Assembly: GCF_001269905.1 (NCBI RefSeq)
Contig: NZ_LHVK01000022.1
Location: forward strand, 124,001 to 188,000
Reading direction: 5' to 3'
Length of the DNA: 64,000 nt
Source: Pseudomonas corrugata
GTDB taxonomy: Bacteria > Pseudomonadota > Gammaproteobacteria > Pseudomonadales > Pseudomonadaceae
Of the stretch, positions 43,320-51,873 are shown in pieces. The notes under the pieces were generated by a model. It searched no databases. It was given only the letters and a program-made list of their open reading frames with translations, and was not told where the DNA came from. A program made the translations under genes and the position numbers. Each line of letters begins with the position of its first letter. Position 1 is the first letter of the stretch.

Positions 43320-44762
43320 TCAGTTGGCCGTCAGCAAGTGGTCAAGCAGGCCATGGATCATCGGGCCGTAGGGAGCGCGCATTGCCAGGTTGGACTCACC
43401 GATAGCGCTCTGCACAACCACCGCCTTGGCGTGGCTGAATGTTCGGAAACCATAGACGCCATGATAGGCCCCCATGCCGGAGTGACCGACCCCGCCAAAG
43501 GGCAGTGCCTCGAACAGCACATGGCTCATCACGTCATTGATCACAACGCCGCCCGAGGTTGTCCGCTCCAGCACGTCGCGGCGCTCATCGGCGTCTTCGC
43601 CGAAATAGTAGGCCGCCAACGGCCGAGGCTGCCCGTTGACGTAGTCGATGGCTGTGGCGAAGTCGCGATAGGTCTTGATCGGCAGCAACGGTCCGAAGAT
43701 TTCCTCGCGCAGTACCTGCATCTGCTCACTGGGATCGAGCACCAGAGTCGGGGCGATCTTGCGGATCTCGCGGTCGCTCAGGTCTTCTTGAGCGGGGTTG
43801 ATCTCCACCAGTCTGGCCCCCTTGGCCTCGGCATCGGCGAGATAGTCCCGCAGACGGTCGAAATTGCGCGGGTTGATGATTGACGTGTAGTCAGCATTGC
43901 TGCGCAGGGACGGGTACATGGCGCTGACGAAGCGTATGGCCTCGCTGACGAAATCCTCCAGGCACTCTTCCGGCAGCAACACATAGTCCGGAGCCAGGCA
44001 TATCTGCCCGGCGTTGAAGGTCTTCACCGTCAGGACCCGCTGCACCACGGTAGCCAGGTCGGCGCTACGGGAGACCAGCACCGGCGACTTGCCGCCCAAC
44101 TCCAGGGTCACCGGCACCAGATTGTCCGAGGCGGCACGCATGATATGCCGGGCCACTGACGTGCCACCGGTAAAGATCAGATGATCAAAGGGTTGCGCGC
44201 TGAACAGCGCTCCCACCTGCGCATCGCCCAGTACCGTGCAGAGCTCGCGCTCGTCGAAATATCGGGCAATCAGCTCATCCAGCAGAGCCGAAGTACGCGG
44301 CGTCAGCTCCGAGGGCTTGAGCATGGCCCGGTTCCCGGCAGCGAGAATACTTGCCAGCGGCCCGAAGGCCAACACGATGGGGAAATTCCACGGACTGATC
44401 ACCCCCACCACGCCCAACGGCTGGTAGTCGACCCGCGCTTCGCAACCTGGGAACGGAGCCGGCTGCGTCTCCGACTGCATCCACTCGGCCAGGTGCTCGC
44501 GGCAATGCTTGAGGCTCGCCACCGAGCCGGCGATATCCGACAGCAGGGTCTGTTCGCGACTGCGGTTGCCGAAGTCCGCAGACACCGCCGCGACGATGGC
44601 TTCACGGTTATCCAGCAGCAGGGCAATCGCCCGGTCGAGTCGGTCACGGCGCAACTCCAGGCTCGCGGGCCCATCGTCCACGTGGGCCTGCTTCATCCGT
44701 GCAAGAGCGCTAGCAAGTTGTTCGGCGGGGGGCATTGTAGCGGGGCGACCGAGAATACTCAT
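43320..44762 (-). CDS. calB: Coniferyl-aldehyde dehydrogenase
   Basis: This 480-residue NAD(P)-dependent aldehyde dehydrogenase has the catalytic base E221 in TLELGGKSP and the nucleophile C255 in NAGQICLAPDYVL. PWNFPIVLAFGPLA marks the cofactor site. The short class-3-like length and overall sequence match CalB, which oxidises coniferyl aldehyde to ferulate. The alcohol dehydrogenase at 38628 supplies the preceding step. The two genes are in separate operons facing the same way. No ferulate-CoA genes (fcs/ech/vdh) are in the window, so later steps must be elsewhere. Confidence 0.87.
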   Translation of the reverse strand: MSILGRPATMPPAEQLASALARMKQAHVDDGPASLELRRDRLDRAIALLLDNREAIVAAVSADFGNRSREQTLLSDIAGSVASLKHCREHLAEWMQSETQPAPFPGCEARVDYQPLGVVGVISPWNFPIVLAFGPLASILAAGNRAMLKPSELTPRTSALLDELIARYFDERELCTVLGDAQVGALFSAQPFDHLIFTGGTSVARHIMRAASDNLVPVTLELGGKSPVLVSRSADLATVVQRVLTVKTFNAGQICLAPDYVLLPEECLEDFVSEAIRFVSAMYPSLRSNADYTSIINPRNFDRLRDYLADAEAKGARLVEINPAQEDLSDREIRKIAPTLVLDPSEQMQVLREEIFGPLLPIKTYRDFATAIDYVNGQPRPLAAYYFGEDADERRDVLERTTSGGVVINDVMSHVLFEALPFGGVGHSGMGAYHGVYGFRTFSHAKAVVVQSAIGESNLAMRAPYGPMIHGLLDHLLTAN

Positions 44763-44789
44763 GACATGGGTTCCTGCTGGTTAAATTGT

Positions 44790-44807
44790 TATTAGCCAGT
44801 ACTAATA
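44790..44807. promoter_or_regulatory. Candidate operator upstream of calB
   Basis: TATTAG and CTAATA are perfect 6-bp arms with a 6-base spacer, 28 bp upstream of the calB start. Position fits a repressor site; the TetR gene at the operon's end is one candidate. No direct evidence links them. Confidence 0.35.
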
Positions 44808-44867
44808 CCGGACAAGCTGGCACCTCTGCCGGCTCGCACGATGGAGTATGACAAAAAACAAAATAAA

Positions 44868-44885
44868 GGAAACCCATGGGTTTCC
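44868..44885. terminator. Palindromic bidirectional terminator
   Basis: GGAAACCCATGGGTTTCC is a perfect 18-bp palindrome flanked by AAAATAAA on the left and TTATTTT on the right. It can end transcripts on either strand and probably terminates the OprD gene's message before calB. Confidence 0.65.
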
Positions 44886-45102
44886 TTATTTTCAGCAGGC
44901 GGACGAATGGCTTTTAATGCCCATAAACATGGGGTTCATCTCTAAAGGATGGTCATGCCGCGCAAAGGTGACTTCGAGCATGACTGTTTTCTGAGAATCC
45001 TTATCTACGACTTAAAAGCGTGCCCCCGCGAAGAATTGATTATATTTACTAACATTACCCTGGCGCCGCTCATTTGAGCAGCGCCTTGCTGTGGCCCTCT
45101 GC

Positions 45103-46344
45103 TTACCAAAGCGCCATCGTATAACTGACAATCAACCGGTTCTCATCCAGGTCATTGCCAAAGTTCGATCGCACCGAGGCGTTGCGCCATTTCAATCCCA
45201 ACCCTTTCAACGAGCCGTCCTGCACCACGTAGGCAATGTCGGTGTCGCGTTCCCACTCCTTGCCCTCCCCCGGCGCAGCACGTTGCACGTTATCACCGGA
45301 AATGTAGCGACTCATGAACGTCAGACCAGGAACACCGAGGGCGGCGAAATTGTAGTCATAGCGCGCTTGCCAGGAGCGCTCGTCGATATTGGCGAAGTCG
45401 CCGATCTGGACGAAGTTGACCAGGTACGGGTCGCTGCGACTGATGTACGGGAAAGGGTCGTCGCCACTCATGCGCTGGTAGCCCAGGCCTAATGCATGAC
45501 CACCAAGACTGTAGGTAAACAGCGCGCCAAAGGCCTGGTTGTCGATGTTGCGGAAGTTGCCGTCCTCGCTGCTGCGCGAATAGCGCACGTCGCTTTTGAG
45601 TGCCTGGCCGGCCCCCAGGTCCAGGGTATGGACGAATCCGAAATAATTCTGCTGGTAAATGTCCTGCAGCTTTCCATAACGGTATTGCGCCGTAAGGTTC
45701 GGCAGGAACTGATAGTCCGCTCCGGCGAACTGGAACTTGTCACTGGTGCCGCCGATGCGGTTGGCGGTCATGTCCTGGTAATCAGTGGAGTCGACGACGT
45801 TGATCTGGGTGATCTGCCCACCGGTCAGCTTCAAACGATCGATTTCCTGCACATTCAGCAGCCCCCCCTTGAACGTCGCCGGCAGCAGCCGCGTATCGTT
45901 GGAGCTCACCACCGGATCCTTGATCTGCAGCGTTCCCGCCTTGAGGGTGCTGTTGGACACTCGCATCTTGGCGGTCAGACCCAGTTCACCGTAGCGGTCT
46001 TGAGACCCTCCGGACAAGTCCGCCGGCAACAGGTTGGTACCCGCCGTGCCGCCACCCGAATCCAGCTTGAAACCGGCCATCCCCAAGGCATCCAGGCCGA
46101 AACCGACGGTGCCGGCGGTGTAGCCCGACTCGATCCGTACCAGGAAGCCCTGGGCCCACTCCTCGGCCTTGTCCCGTGAACCTTCCTGGCGAAAGTCGCG
46201 GTTGAAGTAGAAGTTGCGCGCCTCCAGGGTGCCTTTGCTGTCGGCGATGAAATCCGCATGGGCGGCGGGCATGCCGATCAGGCTCAAGCCAAGTACCGTA
46301 CCGATTGGGGCGTATCTGCGTGGGGAGTATCTGAAATGTTGCAT
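45103..46344 (-). CDS. OprD-family outer-membrane porin
   Basis: A 413-residue porin with a signal peptide ending near HADF (residue 31), the OprD opening DSKGTLEARNFYFNRDFR and a beta-rich body ending RLIVSYTMALW. It has GAGSWQARYDYNF-type conserved regions (DERSWQARYDYNFAALG). Its gene is divergent from a LysR regulator and upstream, in opposite orientation, of a DUF1445 gene, so it may import that module's organic acid. Alternatively it serves the adjacent hydroxycinnamate operon. It is distinct in sequence from the OprD at 4553. Confidence 0.9.
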   Translation of the reverse strand: MQHFRYSPRRYAPIGTVLGLSLIGMPAAHADFIADSKGTLEARNFYFNRDFRQEGSRDKAEEWAQGFLVRIESGYTAGTVGFGLDALGMAGFKLDSGGGTAGTNLLPADLSGGSQDRYGELGLTAKMRVSNSTLKAGTLQIKDPVVSSNDTRLLPATFKGGLLNVQEIDRLKLTGGQITQINVVDSTDYQDMTANRIGGTSDKFQFAGADYQFLPNLTAQYRYGKLQDIYQQNYFGFVHTLDLGAGQALKSDVRYSRSSEDGNFRNIDNQAFGALFTYSLGGHALGLGYQRMSGDDPFPYISRSDPYLVNFVQIGDFANIDERSWQARYDYNFAALGVPGLTFMSRYISGDNVQRAAPGEGKEWERDTDIAYVVQDGSLKGLGLKWRNASVRSNFGNDLDENRLIVSYTMALW

Positions 46345-46599
46345 GCGTGCTCCTTTTATCGGCGCGAGCGAACCCTCTCGGGGGGCTTTGCGGGCGCCTC
46401 GTTATTCTTGTGTGAAGACGTTGTCGTTGGGACACGAGCGCAGCGACCTGCGTCGTCGGAGTGGATTCTTCGCGCCGCGCCTCGAAAGCGTCAAACGGGA
46501 AAAAAGGCAGATCGGGTATAAGAAAATTTGATGCATCCATCGGCCGGATCTGGAGTAACAATTGCAATCATAAGAACCACAAGCACCAAGAGAGCCGTC

Positions 46600-47547
46600 A
46601 TGAACCTCAAGTTTCTCGAAACCTTCGTATGGGTTGCCCGGCTGCAGAGCTTCAGCCTGACCGCCGAAAAGATGTTCAGCACCCAGGCCGCGATCTCCGC
46701 CCGGATCGCATCACTGGAGGACGAGTTGGGCCAGCGCCTGTTCGTGCGAGATTCCCGGGGTGTATCGCTGACGCCCGAAGGCTTCAAGGTGCTCAATTAC
46801 GCCGAGCAGATGCTCGAGGTCCAGCGTGCGCTTAAGCAGTCGCTGGACACCGGCAGTGAGCAGCAAGGACTGGTGCGCATCGGTGTGATGGATACGGTGA
46901 TCCACACCTGGCTGAGCCCGTTGATGTCAATGCTGATGCAGGCCTTTCCGGCGGTGGAAATCGAAATCACCGCCGACGCTGCACGTAATCTGTGCGAACA
47001 GTTGCAGAAGGGTTACCTGGACATCGCTTTCCAGACCGACCTGGTCCGCCACGAAAGCGTGCGCAACCTCGAATTGGGGCACTACCCCATGCATTGGATC
47101 GCCGCCAGTCATTCGATCTATGCCCGCCCGTATGCTTCGCTGGCCGAGATGGCGAGTGAACGCATCATCACCTTCGTCAAGCAGTCACGCCCCCATCAGG
47201 ATGTACTCAACCTGCTGTATGCCCAGGGGGTCAACACGCCACGGGTCAGTTGCGTCAACTCCGTGTCGGCCATGACGCGGTTGATTCGTGACGGTTTCGG
47301 TATCGGCGCCCTGCCTGCAGCCTTGGTGGCCAAGCCCCTGGCGAGCGGCGAGTTGATCCAGTTGGAGCCGGGCACGTCCCTGCCCCAGTTGAACGTCGTT
47401 GCTTCCTGGCGCGCGGGCGTGGGACTGGAGCTGATCGAAAGCATCGTCCAGATGAGTCGCCAAGTGGTCGGTCAATATGCCCTTGATGTCGGTCCTCAAC
47501 GCATGGTGGCGGCGCCAGGTCTGAACAGCCTGCTCGCCCTCGAATAA
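46600..47547 (+). CDS. LysR-family regulator A
   Basis: A 315-residue LysR protein starting at MNLKFLETFVWVARLQSF, with a helix-turn-helix around SFSLTAEKMFSTQAAISARI and an effector domain starting LVRIGVMDTVIHTWLSP. It is closely similar along its whole length to the regulator at 49187, so the two are paralogues. It is divergent from the OprD gene and 91 bp upstream of the DUF1445 gene; it probably controls one or both. The longer reading from 46528 lacks a ribosome site. Confidence 0.88.
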   Translation: MNLKFLETFVWVARLQSFSLTAEKMFSTQAAISARIASLEDELGQRLFVRDSRGVSLTPEGFKVLNYAEQMLEVQRALKQSLDTGSEQQGLVRIGVMDTVIHTWLSPLMSMLMQAFPAVEIEITADAARNLCEQLQKGYLDIAFQTDLVRHESVRNLELGHYPMHWIAASHSIYARPYASLAEMASERIITFVKQSRPHQDVLNLLYAQGVNTPRVSCVNSVSAMTRLIRDGFGIGALPAALVAKPLASGELIQLEPGTSLPQLNVVASWRAGVGLELIESIVQMSRQVVGQYALDVGPQRMVAAPGLNSLLALE

Positions 47548-47638
47548 CTTTTATTTGTCACGGGGTAGCAACATTCCTTGTTGGACGCCATTGCCCGGGT
47601 TTTCTAAAAAGAACGGACGAACCCACGGAGAAACCTTG

Positions 47639-48442
47639 ATGTCCCTCCCAGCCCTGTCTTTTGAACAACTGCAGCAGTACGACCCCCTTGCCCTGCGCCA
47701 GCGCATCGCTGCCGGCCAGTACCAGGGGCACACCAGTGGCTTGGGCAGGGGCCGGGTACAAGCCAATATCGTGATCCTGTCCGGCGATTGGGCCAACGAG
47801 TTCCTGCGCTACTGCACTCTCAATCGCCAGGCCTGCCCGATACTGGATGTGACCGAACCCGGGGACCCGTACTTCCGCAACCTGGGCAACGCCATCGATA
47901 TCCGCCACGAAGTGCCTCGCTACCGGGTCTTCCGTGACGGCGAGTTGAGCGAAGAGCCGCGGGACATCGAGCATCTCTGGCAGGACGACATGGTCGCCTT
48001 CGCCCTGGGCTGTTCATTTTCTTTCGAACAACCACTGCTGGAAGCCGGCATTCGGCTGCGACACATTGATCTGGGCCGTAACATCGCCATGTTCCGGACC
48101 AACATCGACACTCGCCCCACCGCCCGGCTCTCCGGCAAAATGGTCGTGACCATGCGGCCGATGAAAGCCGCCGCCGCGATCCAGGCGATCCAGATCACCG
48201 GTCGCATGCCCAATGTCCATGGTGCTCCAGTGCACATCGGCGACCCTTCGCTGATCGGCATCCAATCCCTGGGCAGACCGGATTACGGCGACGCCGTGCC
48301 AGTCGAGGCGGATGAGATCCCGGTGTTCTGGGCCTGCGGCGTGACCCCGCAATCGGTGGTCCAGGCCTCCCGTCCCCCGCTTTGCATCACCCACGCACCG
48401 GGTTGCATGCTGGTGACGGATTTGTGGAATAGTGCTTTGTAG
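47639..48442 (+). CDS. DUF1445/YcsI-family putative hydro-lyase
   Basis: This 267-residue protein begins at MSLPALSFEQLQQY; the longer frame from 47555 lacks support. It matches the DUF1445 family: GRGRVQANIVILSGDWANEF, an ALGCSFSFEQPLLEAG segment and a C-terminal VFWACGVTPQ with HAPGCMLVTD. Members are annotated as putative hydro-lyases and are often next to LysR and carboxylate-transport genes. The reaction is not known for this clade. It is flanked by two LysR paralogues. Confidence 0.87.
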   Translation: MSLPALSFEQLQQYDPLALRQRIAAGQYQGHTSGLGRGRVQANIVILSGDWANEFLRYCTLNRQACPILDVTEPGDPYFRNLGNAIDIRHEVPRYRVFRDGELSEEPRDIEHLWQDDMVAFALGCSFSFEQPLLEAGIRLRHIDLGRNIAMFRTNIDTRPTARLSGKMVVTMRPMKAAAAIQAIQITGRMPNVHGAPVHIGDPSLIGIQSLGRPDYGDAVPVEADEIPVFWACGVTPQSVVQASRPPLCITHAPGCMLVTDLWNSAL

Positions 48443-48478
48443 AGAACGAACAAGGCTCCTCGGTCAAGCCACCCATCC

Positions 48479-48568
48479 TGTGGGAGCGAGCCTGCTCGCG
48501 ATAACGGTGTGTCAGGCACCGTCGATGTTAACCCTGCCGCCGCCATCGAGAGCAGGCTCGCTCACACA
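48479..48568. repeat. REP pair
   Basis: TGTGGGAGCGAGCCTGCTCG (from 48479) and an inverted, slightly shorter copy ending GCAGGCTCGCTCACACA (48552-48568) form a REP doublet between the DUF1445 and NTF2-like genes. The consensus is that of fluorescent pseudomonads. Confidence 0.82.
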
Positions 48569-48607
48569 GGGTTTTGCGTGGCACTTTCAATCAGACATGG
48601 ATACCCG

Positions 48608-49147
48608 ATGAACACGGCCCAACGATCGATCCAACAGTACATCAATGCCAAGGACAGCAACCGCCCCCACCTGCTGGACCAGGCCTTCACCGCCGATGCC
48701 ACGCTGGACATGGTCGTGCGCACCGGCTCGATTTCTTTTCCGGGGCACGTGGAAAGCCGCGAGGCCATTGGCGATGTCCTGGTCAGGCGTTTTGGCCAGA
48801 CCTTCGAAAACGTCTATACGTTTTGCCTGAGCGCCCCGCCTTCCGGGAATGCCGAGGCATTCCAGTGCACGTGGCTGGTGGCGATGTCGGACAAGCACAG
48901 CAGCGAGGTCAGGGTCGGTTGTGGGCTGTATGACTGGCAGTTCGAGCCTGAGTCCAATCTGGCCGAGGGACTGACGATCACCATCGAGCATATGGTGACG
49001 TTGCCGGCAACCGATCTGGCGCCGGTCATGGCGTGGGTCTCGGCGCAGGACTATCCGTGGTGCGCCGTTCGCGCGCTCATGAACAGCGTGCCGGATACCG
49101 CGGGGCTTGAAGCGGTGCTCCAGTATGTGGCGGCCCAAACGCAGTAA
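48608..49147 (+). CDS. NTF2-like/SnoaL-type protein
   Basis: A 179-residue protein beginning at MNTAQRSIQQYINAKDSN. The plan fits the NTF2-like fold: an N-terminal helix pair (YINAKDSNRPHLLDQAFTAD), ATLDMVVRTGS, SREAIGDVLVRRFGQTF, then strands with FQCTWLVAMSD and CGLYDWQFEPE. The fold is used by small dehydratases, isomerases and binding proteins; no catalytic residues can be fixed here. The gene lies between the DUF1445 gene and the second LysR regulator, 40 bp before the latter, so it may be controlled with them. Confidence 0.7.
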   Translation: MNTAQRSIQQYINAKDSNRPHLLDQAFTADATLDMVVRTGSISFPGHVESREAIGDVLVRRFGQTFENVYTFCLSAPPSGNAEAFQCTWLVAMSDKHSSEVRVGCGLYDWQFEPESNLAEGLTITIEHMVTLPATDLAPVMAWVSAQDYPWCAVRALMNSVPDTAGLEAVLQYVAAQTQ

Positions 49148-49186
49148 TCCACTCATTGCCAATCTCAGTACCGGAGAGCCGCCAAC

Positions 49187-50107
49187 GTGAATATCAAGTT
49201 TCTGGAAACCTTTGTCTGGGTCGCTCGCCTGAAGAGTTTCCGGCTCACGGCGGAGAAACTGTTCACCACCCAGGCGTCCATTTCCAGCCGTATCGCGGCC
49301 CTGGAAGACGAGATGGGCGTGCGGCTGTTCGTGCGCGACTCCAAAGGAGTGTCGCTGACCTCCGAAGGGCAACGGGTGCTGGAGTATGCCGAGCGCATCA
49401 TGGACACCATGCAAAGCATGAAAGCCGTGATCAAGGATCCGCGCCAGGTACGCGGCAGGATCCGCATAGGCGCCATGGATACGGTCATCCACACTTGGCT
49501 CAGCCCGCTGGTGACGCGCCTGATGGAATGCTATCCGGCCCTGGAAATCGAACTGTCGGCCGACACGGCGAGCAATCTGTGTTCCCAGTTGGAAAAAGGC
49601 TACCAGGACATTATTTTTCAGACCGATATCCTGCGTCTGGACAGCGTGCGCAATGCACTCTTGACCCGTTATCCGATGCATTGGGTGGTGCGCACCGGCT
49701 CTATCTATGACCGGCAATACGCCTCGCTGGAGGATCTGTCCCAGGAGCGTATCGTGACGTTTTCACGCAACTCGCGGCCCCACCAGGACATCCTCAACCT
49801 GCTGCACTCGGCGAACATCGTGTCACCGCGCATCAACTGCGTGAACTCGGCCTCGGCCATCACCCGCCTGGTTCGTGACGGCTTCGGCATCGGCGCCATG
49901 CCGGCGGCGTTGGTACAGGGCGAACTGGCCCACGGCACATTAACCCTGGTGACCGGCGTACCGCTGCCCTCGGTGATGGACATCGTTGCCAGTTGGCGCA
50001 CCGGCGCGGGCATGGAGCGGGTGGAAGACATCGTCAGCCTGACCCGGGAGGTGGTGGGTGAGTTCGTCGCCGCTCTGCCGGTAGAGTGCCGTCTGGACGC
50101 ACAGTAG
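49187..50107 (+). CDS. LysR-family regulator B
   Basis: A 306-residue LysR regulator starting at a GTG (NIKFLETFVWVARLKSF) with a helix-turn-helix around SFRLTAEKLFTTQASISSRI. The effector domain starts RIRIGAMDTVIHTWLSP. It is a close paralogue of the regulator at 46600, sharing RLFVRDS, KGVSLT and RDGFGIGAMPAALV-type blocks. The pair brackets the DUF1445 and NTF2-like genes. It could have the same or an overlapping operator, giving substrate-tuned or antagonistic control. Confidence 0.88.
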   Translation: MNIKFLETFVWVARLKSFRLTAEKLFTTQASISSRIAALEDEMGVRLFVRDSKGVSLTSEGQRVLEYAERIMDTMQSMKAVIKDPRQVRGRIRIGAMDTVIHTWLSPLVTRLMECYPALEIELSADTASNLCSQLEKGYQDIIFQTDILRLDSVRNALLTRYPMHWVVRTGSIYDRQYASLEDLSQERIVTFSRNSRPHQDILNLLHSANIVSPRINCVNSASAITRLVRDGFGIGAMPAALVQGELAHGTLTLVTGVPLPSVMDIVASWRTGAGMERVEDIVSLTREVVGEFVAALPVECRLDAQ

Positions 50108-50121
50108 GCGTCCCTGGCCTC

Positions 50122-50148
50122 TGTGGGAGCGAGCCTGCTCGCGATAGC
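50122..50148. repeat. Single REP element
   Basis: TGTGGGAGCGAGCCTGCTCG followed by CGATA lies just after the second LysR gene. It is the same consensus as at 48479, without an inverted partner nearby. Confidence 0.78.
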
Positions 50149-50245
50149 GGTGTATCAGTCAACCTCGTCATCATAGCTTCACACCGATGGCCTACCGTGT
50201 GCGCCGATTGCTCCAGTCCCCTTCAATCGGTGAGTCGCTTACCTG

Positions 50246-51007
50246 ATGCAAGCCCTCCTGAAAAAAACAAGAAATCAAGCCACCAACGCCGCGCCAGCAA
50301 ACCTGCAACCAGCCCATGACGATGAGATCGATGTCCGGTTCCTGACGTCTACCGATCTCCCTGCGCTGCTGGAGCTCGAGCAAAGGAAATGGACCGACGA
50401 CCAGCGTGCCGATGCGGTCATGCTGGCGAGTCGAATTGCTGCCTTCCCCACCTTGAGTGTCGGTGCATTCTGCGTCCATACCGGCGCCGCGTTGGCCTCG
50501 TTGTTCATGAAACCCACCCGGCACGACGTCATCCACCGCTGCTCGACGTGGGAAGACTGTGCCAGACGACAGCACGGCGATGAGTCCGCAGCGACCGGCA
50601 CGTTGTTCGGCATCAGCCTGAGCAGCATCGACCCGAAAGCCGCGAACGCCATCTTCGAGTTCTTCTGGCCCTACGCACTCAAGCAGGGATGGTCGGACAT
50701 CTACCTGGGCTCTCCCGTCCCAGGCCTGCGGAGCTGGCGCTCGAAGAACCCCGATATCACGGTCGCGCAGTACGTGCGCAGTGAACGCCAGGGGCTGCCG
50801 CTGGACCCACAGCTGCGTTATTACTTCAAGAAAGGTTTTCGCCAGATAGTCGCGATCAAGGACAACTACTTCCCCCATGAGCCGTCGCTGGATGTCGGCG
50901 TGTTGATCCGGGGTAAAGTGCCGCTTTCCGGGCTTTCATTCATCTGGAGGCGAATGCCGTTGCCGTGGTTGCAACGCATGAAAAAACTGGTCTTCGTGTG
51001 CTTGTGA
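50246..51007 (+). CDS. GNAT-like acyltransferase of a lipid-type gene trio
   Basis: This 253-residue protein has a GNAT-like layout: an N-terminal VRFLTSTDLPALLELEQRKW, a central GTLFGISLSSIDPKAAN segment at the acyl-CoA site, and a final LDPQLRYYFKKGFRQIVAIKDNYF typical of the fold's last strand and helix. Substrates cannot be read from sequence. Its TGA overlaps the GTG of the desaturase gene, so the three genes at 50246-52629 are coupled. A fatty-acyl or amine acceptor is inferred from the neighbours. Confidence 0.6.
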   Translation: MQALLKKTRNQATNAAPANLQPAHDDEIDVRFLTSTDLPALLELEQRKWTDDQRADAVMLASRIAAFPTLSVGAFCVHTGAALASLFMKPTRHDVIHRCSTWEDCARRQHGDESAATGTLFGISLSSIDPKAANAIFEFFWPYALKQGWSDIYLGSPVPGLRSWRSKNPDITVAQYVRSERQGLPLDPQLRYYFKKGFRQIVAIKDNYFPHEPSLDVGVLIRGKVPLSGLSFIWRRMPLPWLQRMKKLVFVCL

Positions 51008-51870
51008 AGACCAGCCTTCCTGGCACCGGAACCAACCTGCCCAGCTATCTGTTCCTGGCACTGTGTATCGGGAATACGGCTGCACTCGCCTGGCTCGCAG
51101 GGGACGAAGCATTCGGATGGCTGGGGCTTGCGCCGTTGGTGATACTCCAGGCGGTCCTGATGATCGGTGTCCAGGAGATCAAGCACCAGGGCGTGCATCG
51201 TCAGTTCCTCGTCGGCACGCGCCTCAATGACGCCGCAGGAATGCTCGCAGCGGCGATGTCCGGCGCCAACTTCGTCGGCTACCGCTACTTTCATCTGGAG
51301 CATCACCGTAAGACCTGTCAGGCCGACGATCCCGAAGGACTCATGTATGAACAGTCATGGCGAACGCGCCTGATCTGCCTGCTGGGCCCCGTCGAGCAAC
51401 TCTGGACGACCCTCTCCACCAATGCCATCTCCCGACGTTATGTCCCGCCTCGCGAAGTCTGGCGCTGGCGCCGGAACAACGCCTTGATCGTCCTGCTCCT
51501 TGCCGCGCTGGCAGTGGGGATCCATGAGGTGCCTCGCCAAGTCATATGCGCCTGGCTGATCCCCTACTGCCTGTTTGCCTGGCTGGATTTCTGGTTGACC
51601 CAGGCCGAGCACTACGGTGTAGCGATCTTGGCCCAGGGTTCGCGTCGTGCCCCGGCGGAGATCACGACGGACGTTTACCTGCCGACTTGGGTGTCCTGGC
51701 TCATCCTGCACCGCTCGCTGCATCGCACGCACCATGATGCGCCGGCGACCCGTTGGTTCCATGCCCTCGCCCGCTCGAAGGTGCTGGCTGAAACCCGGCC
51801 AGGCAGCGCGGTGGGGCTGTGCGCCTTTCTTGCCACCTGGATGCGTTTCGGTCCTCGACTCTGGAAGTAA
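51004..51870 (+). CDS. Membrane fatty-acid desaturase/hydroxylase
   Basis: A 288-residue integral-membrane non-haem di-iron enzyme. Three histidine clusters are visible: HQGVH at 61-65, HLEHH at 97-101 and HRTHH at 240-244, with an additional upstream HRSLH. Between them lie about four hydrophobic segments. The family puts double bonds or hydroxyls into acyl chains using O2 and an electron donor. The GTG at 51004 overlaps the preceding stop (GTGA); a frame from 50965 is possible. The next gene begins four bases after its stop. Confidence 0.85.
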   Translation: MKTSLPGTGTNLPSYLFLALCIGNTAALAWLAGDEAFGWLGLAPLVILQAVLMIGVQEIKHQGVHRQFLVGTRLNDAAGMLAAAMSGANFVGYRYFHLEHHRKTCQADDPEGLMYEQSWRTRLICLLGPVEQLWTTLSTNAISRRYVPPREVWRWRRNNALIVLLLAALAVGIHEVPRQVICAWLIPYCLFAWLDFWLTQAEHYGVAILAQGSRRAPAEITTDVYLPTWVSWLILHRSLHRTHHDAPATRWFHALARSKVLAETRPGSAVGLCAFLATWMRFGPRLWK

Positions 51871-51873
51871 GCC

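Larger units (their letters stand above)
44763..45102. other. Intergenic region between calB and the OprD gene
   Basis: This 340-bp stretch should carry the calB promoter and the end of the oprD transcript. It holds an inverted repeat at 44790-44807 and a palindromic terminator at 44868-44885. No gene and no clear -24/-12 promoter was seen on the reverse strand. Confidence 0.5.
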
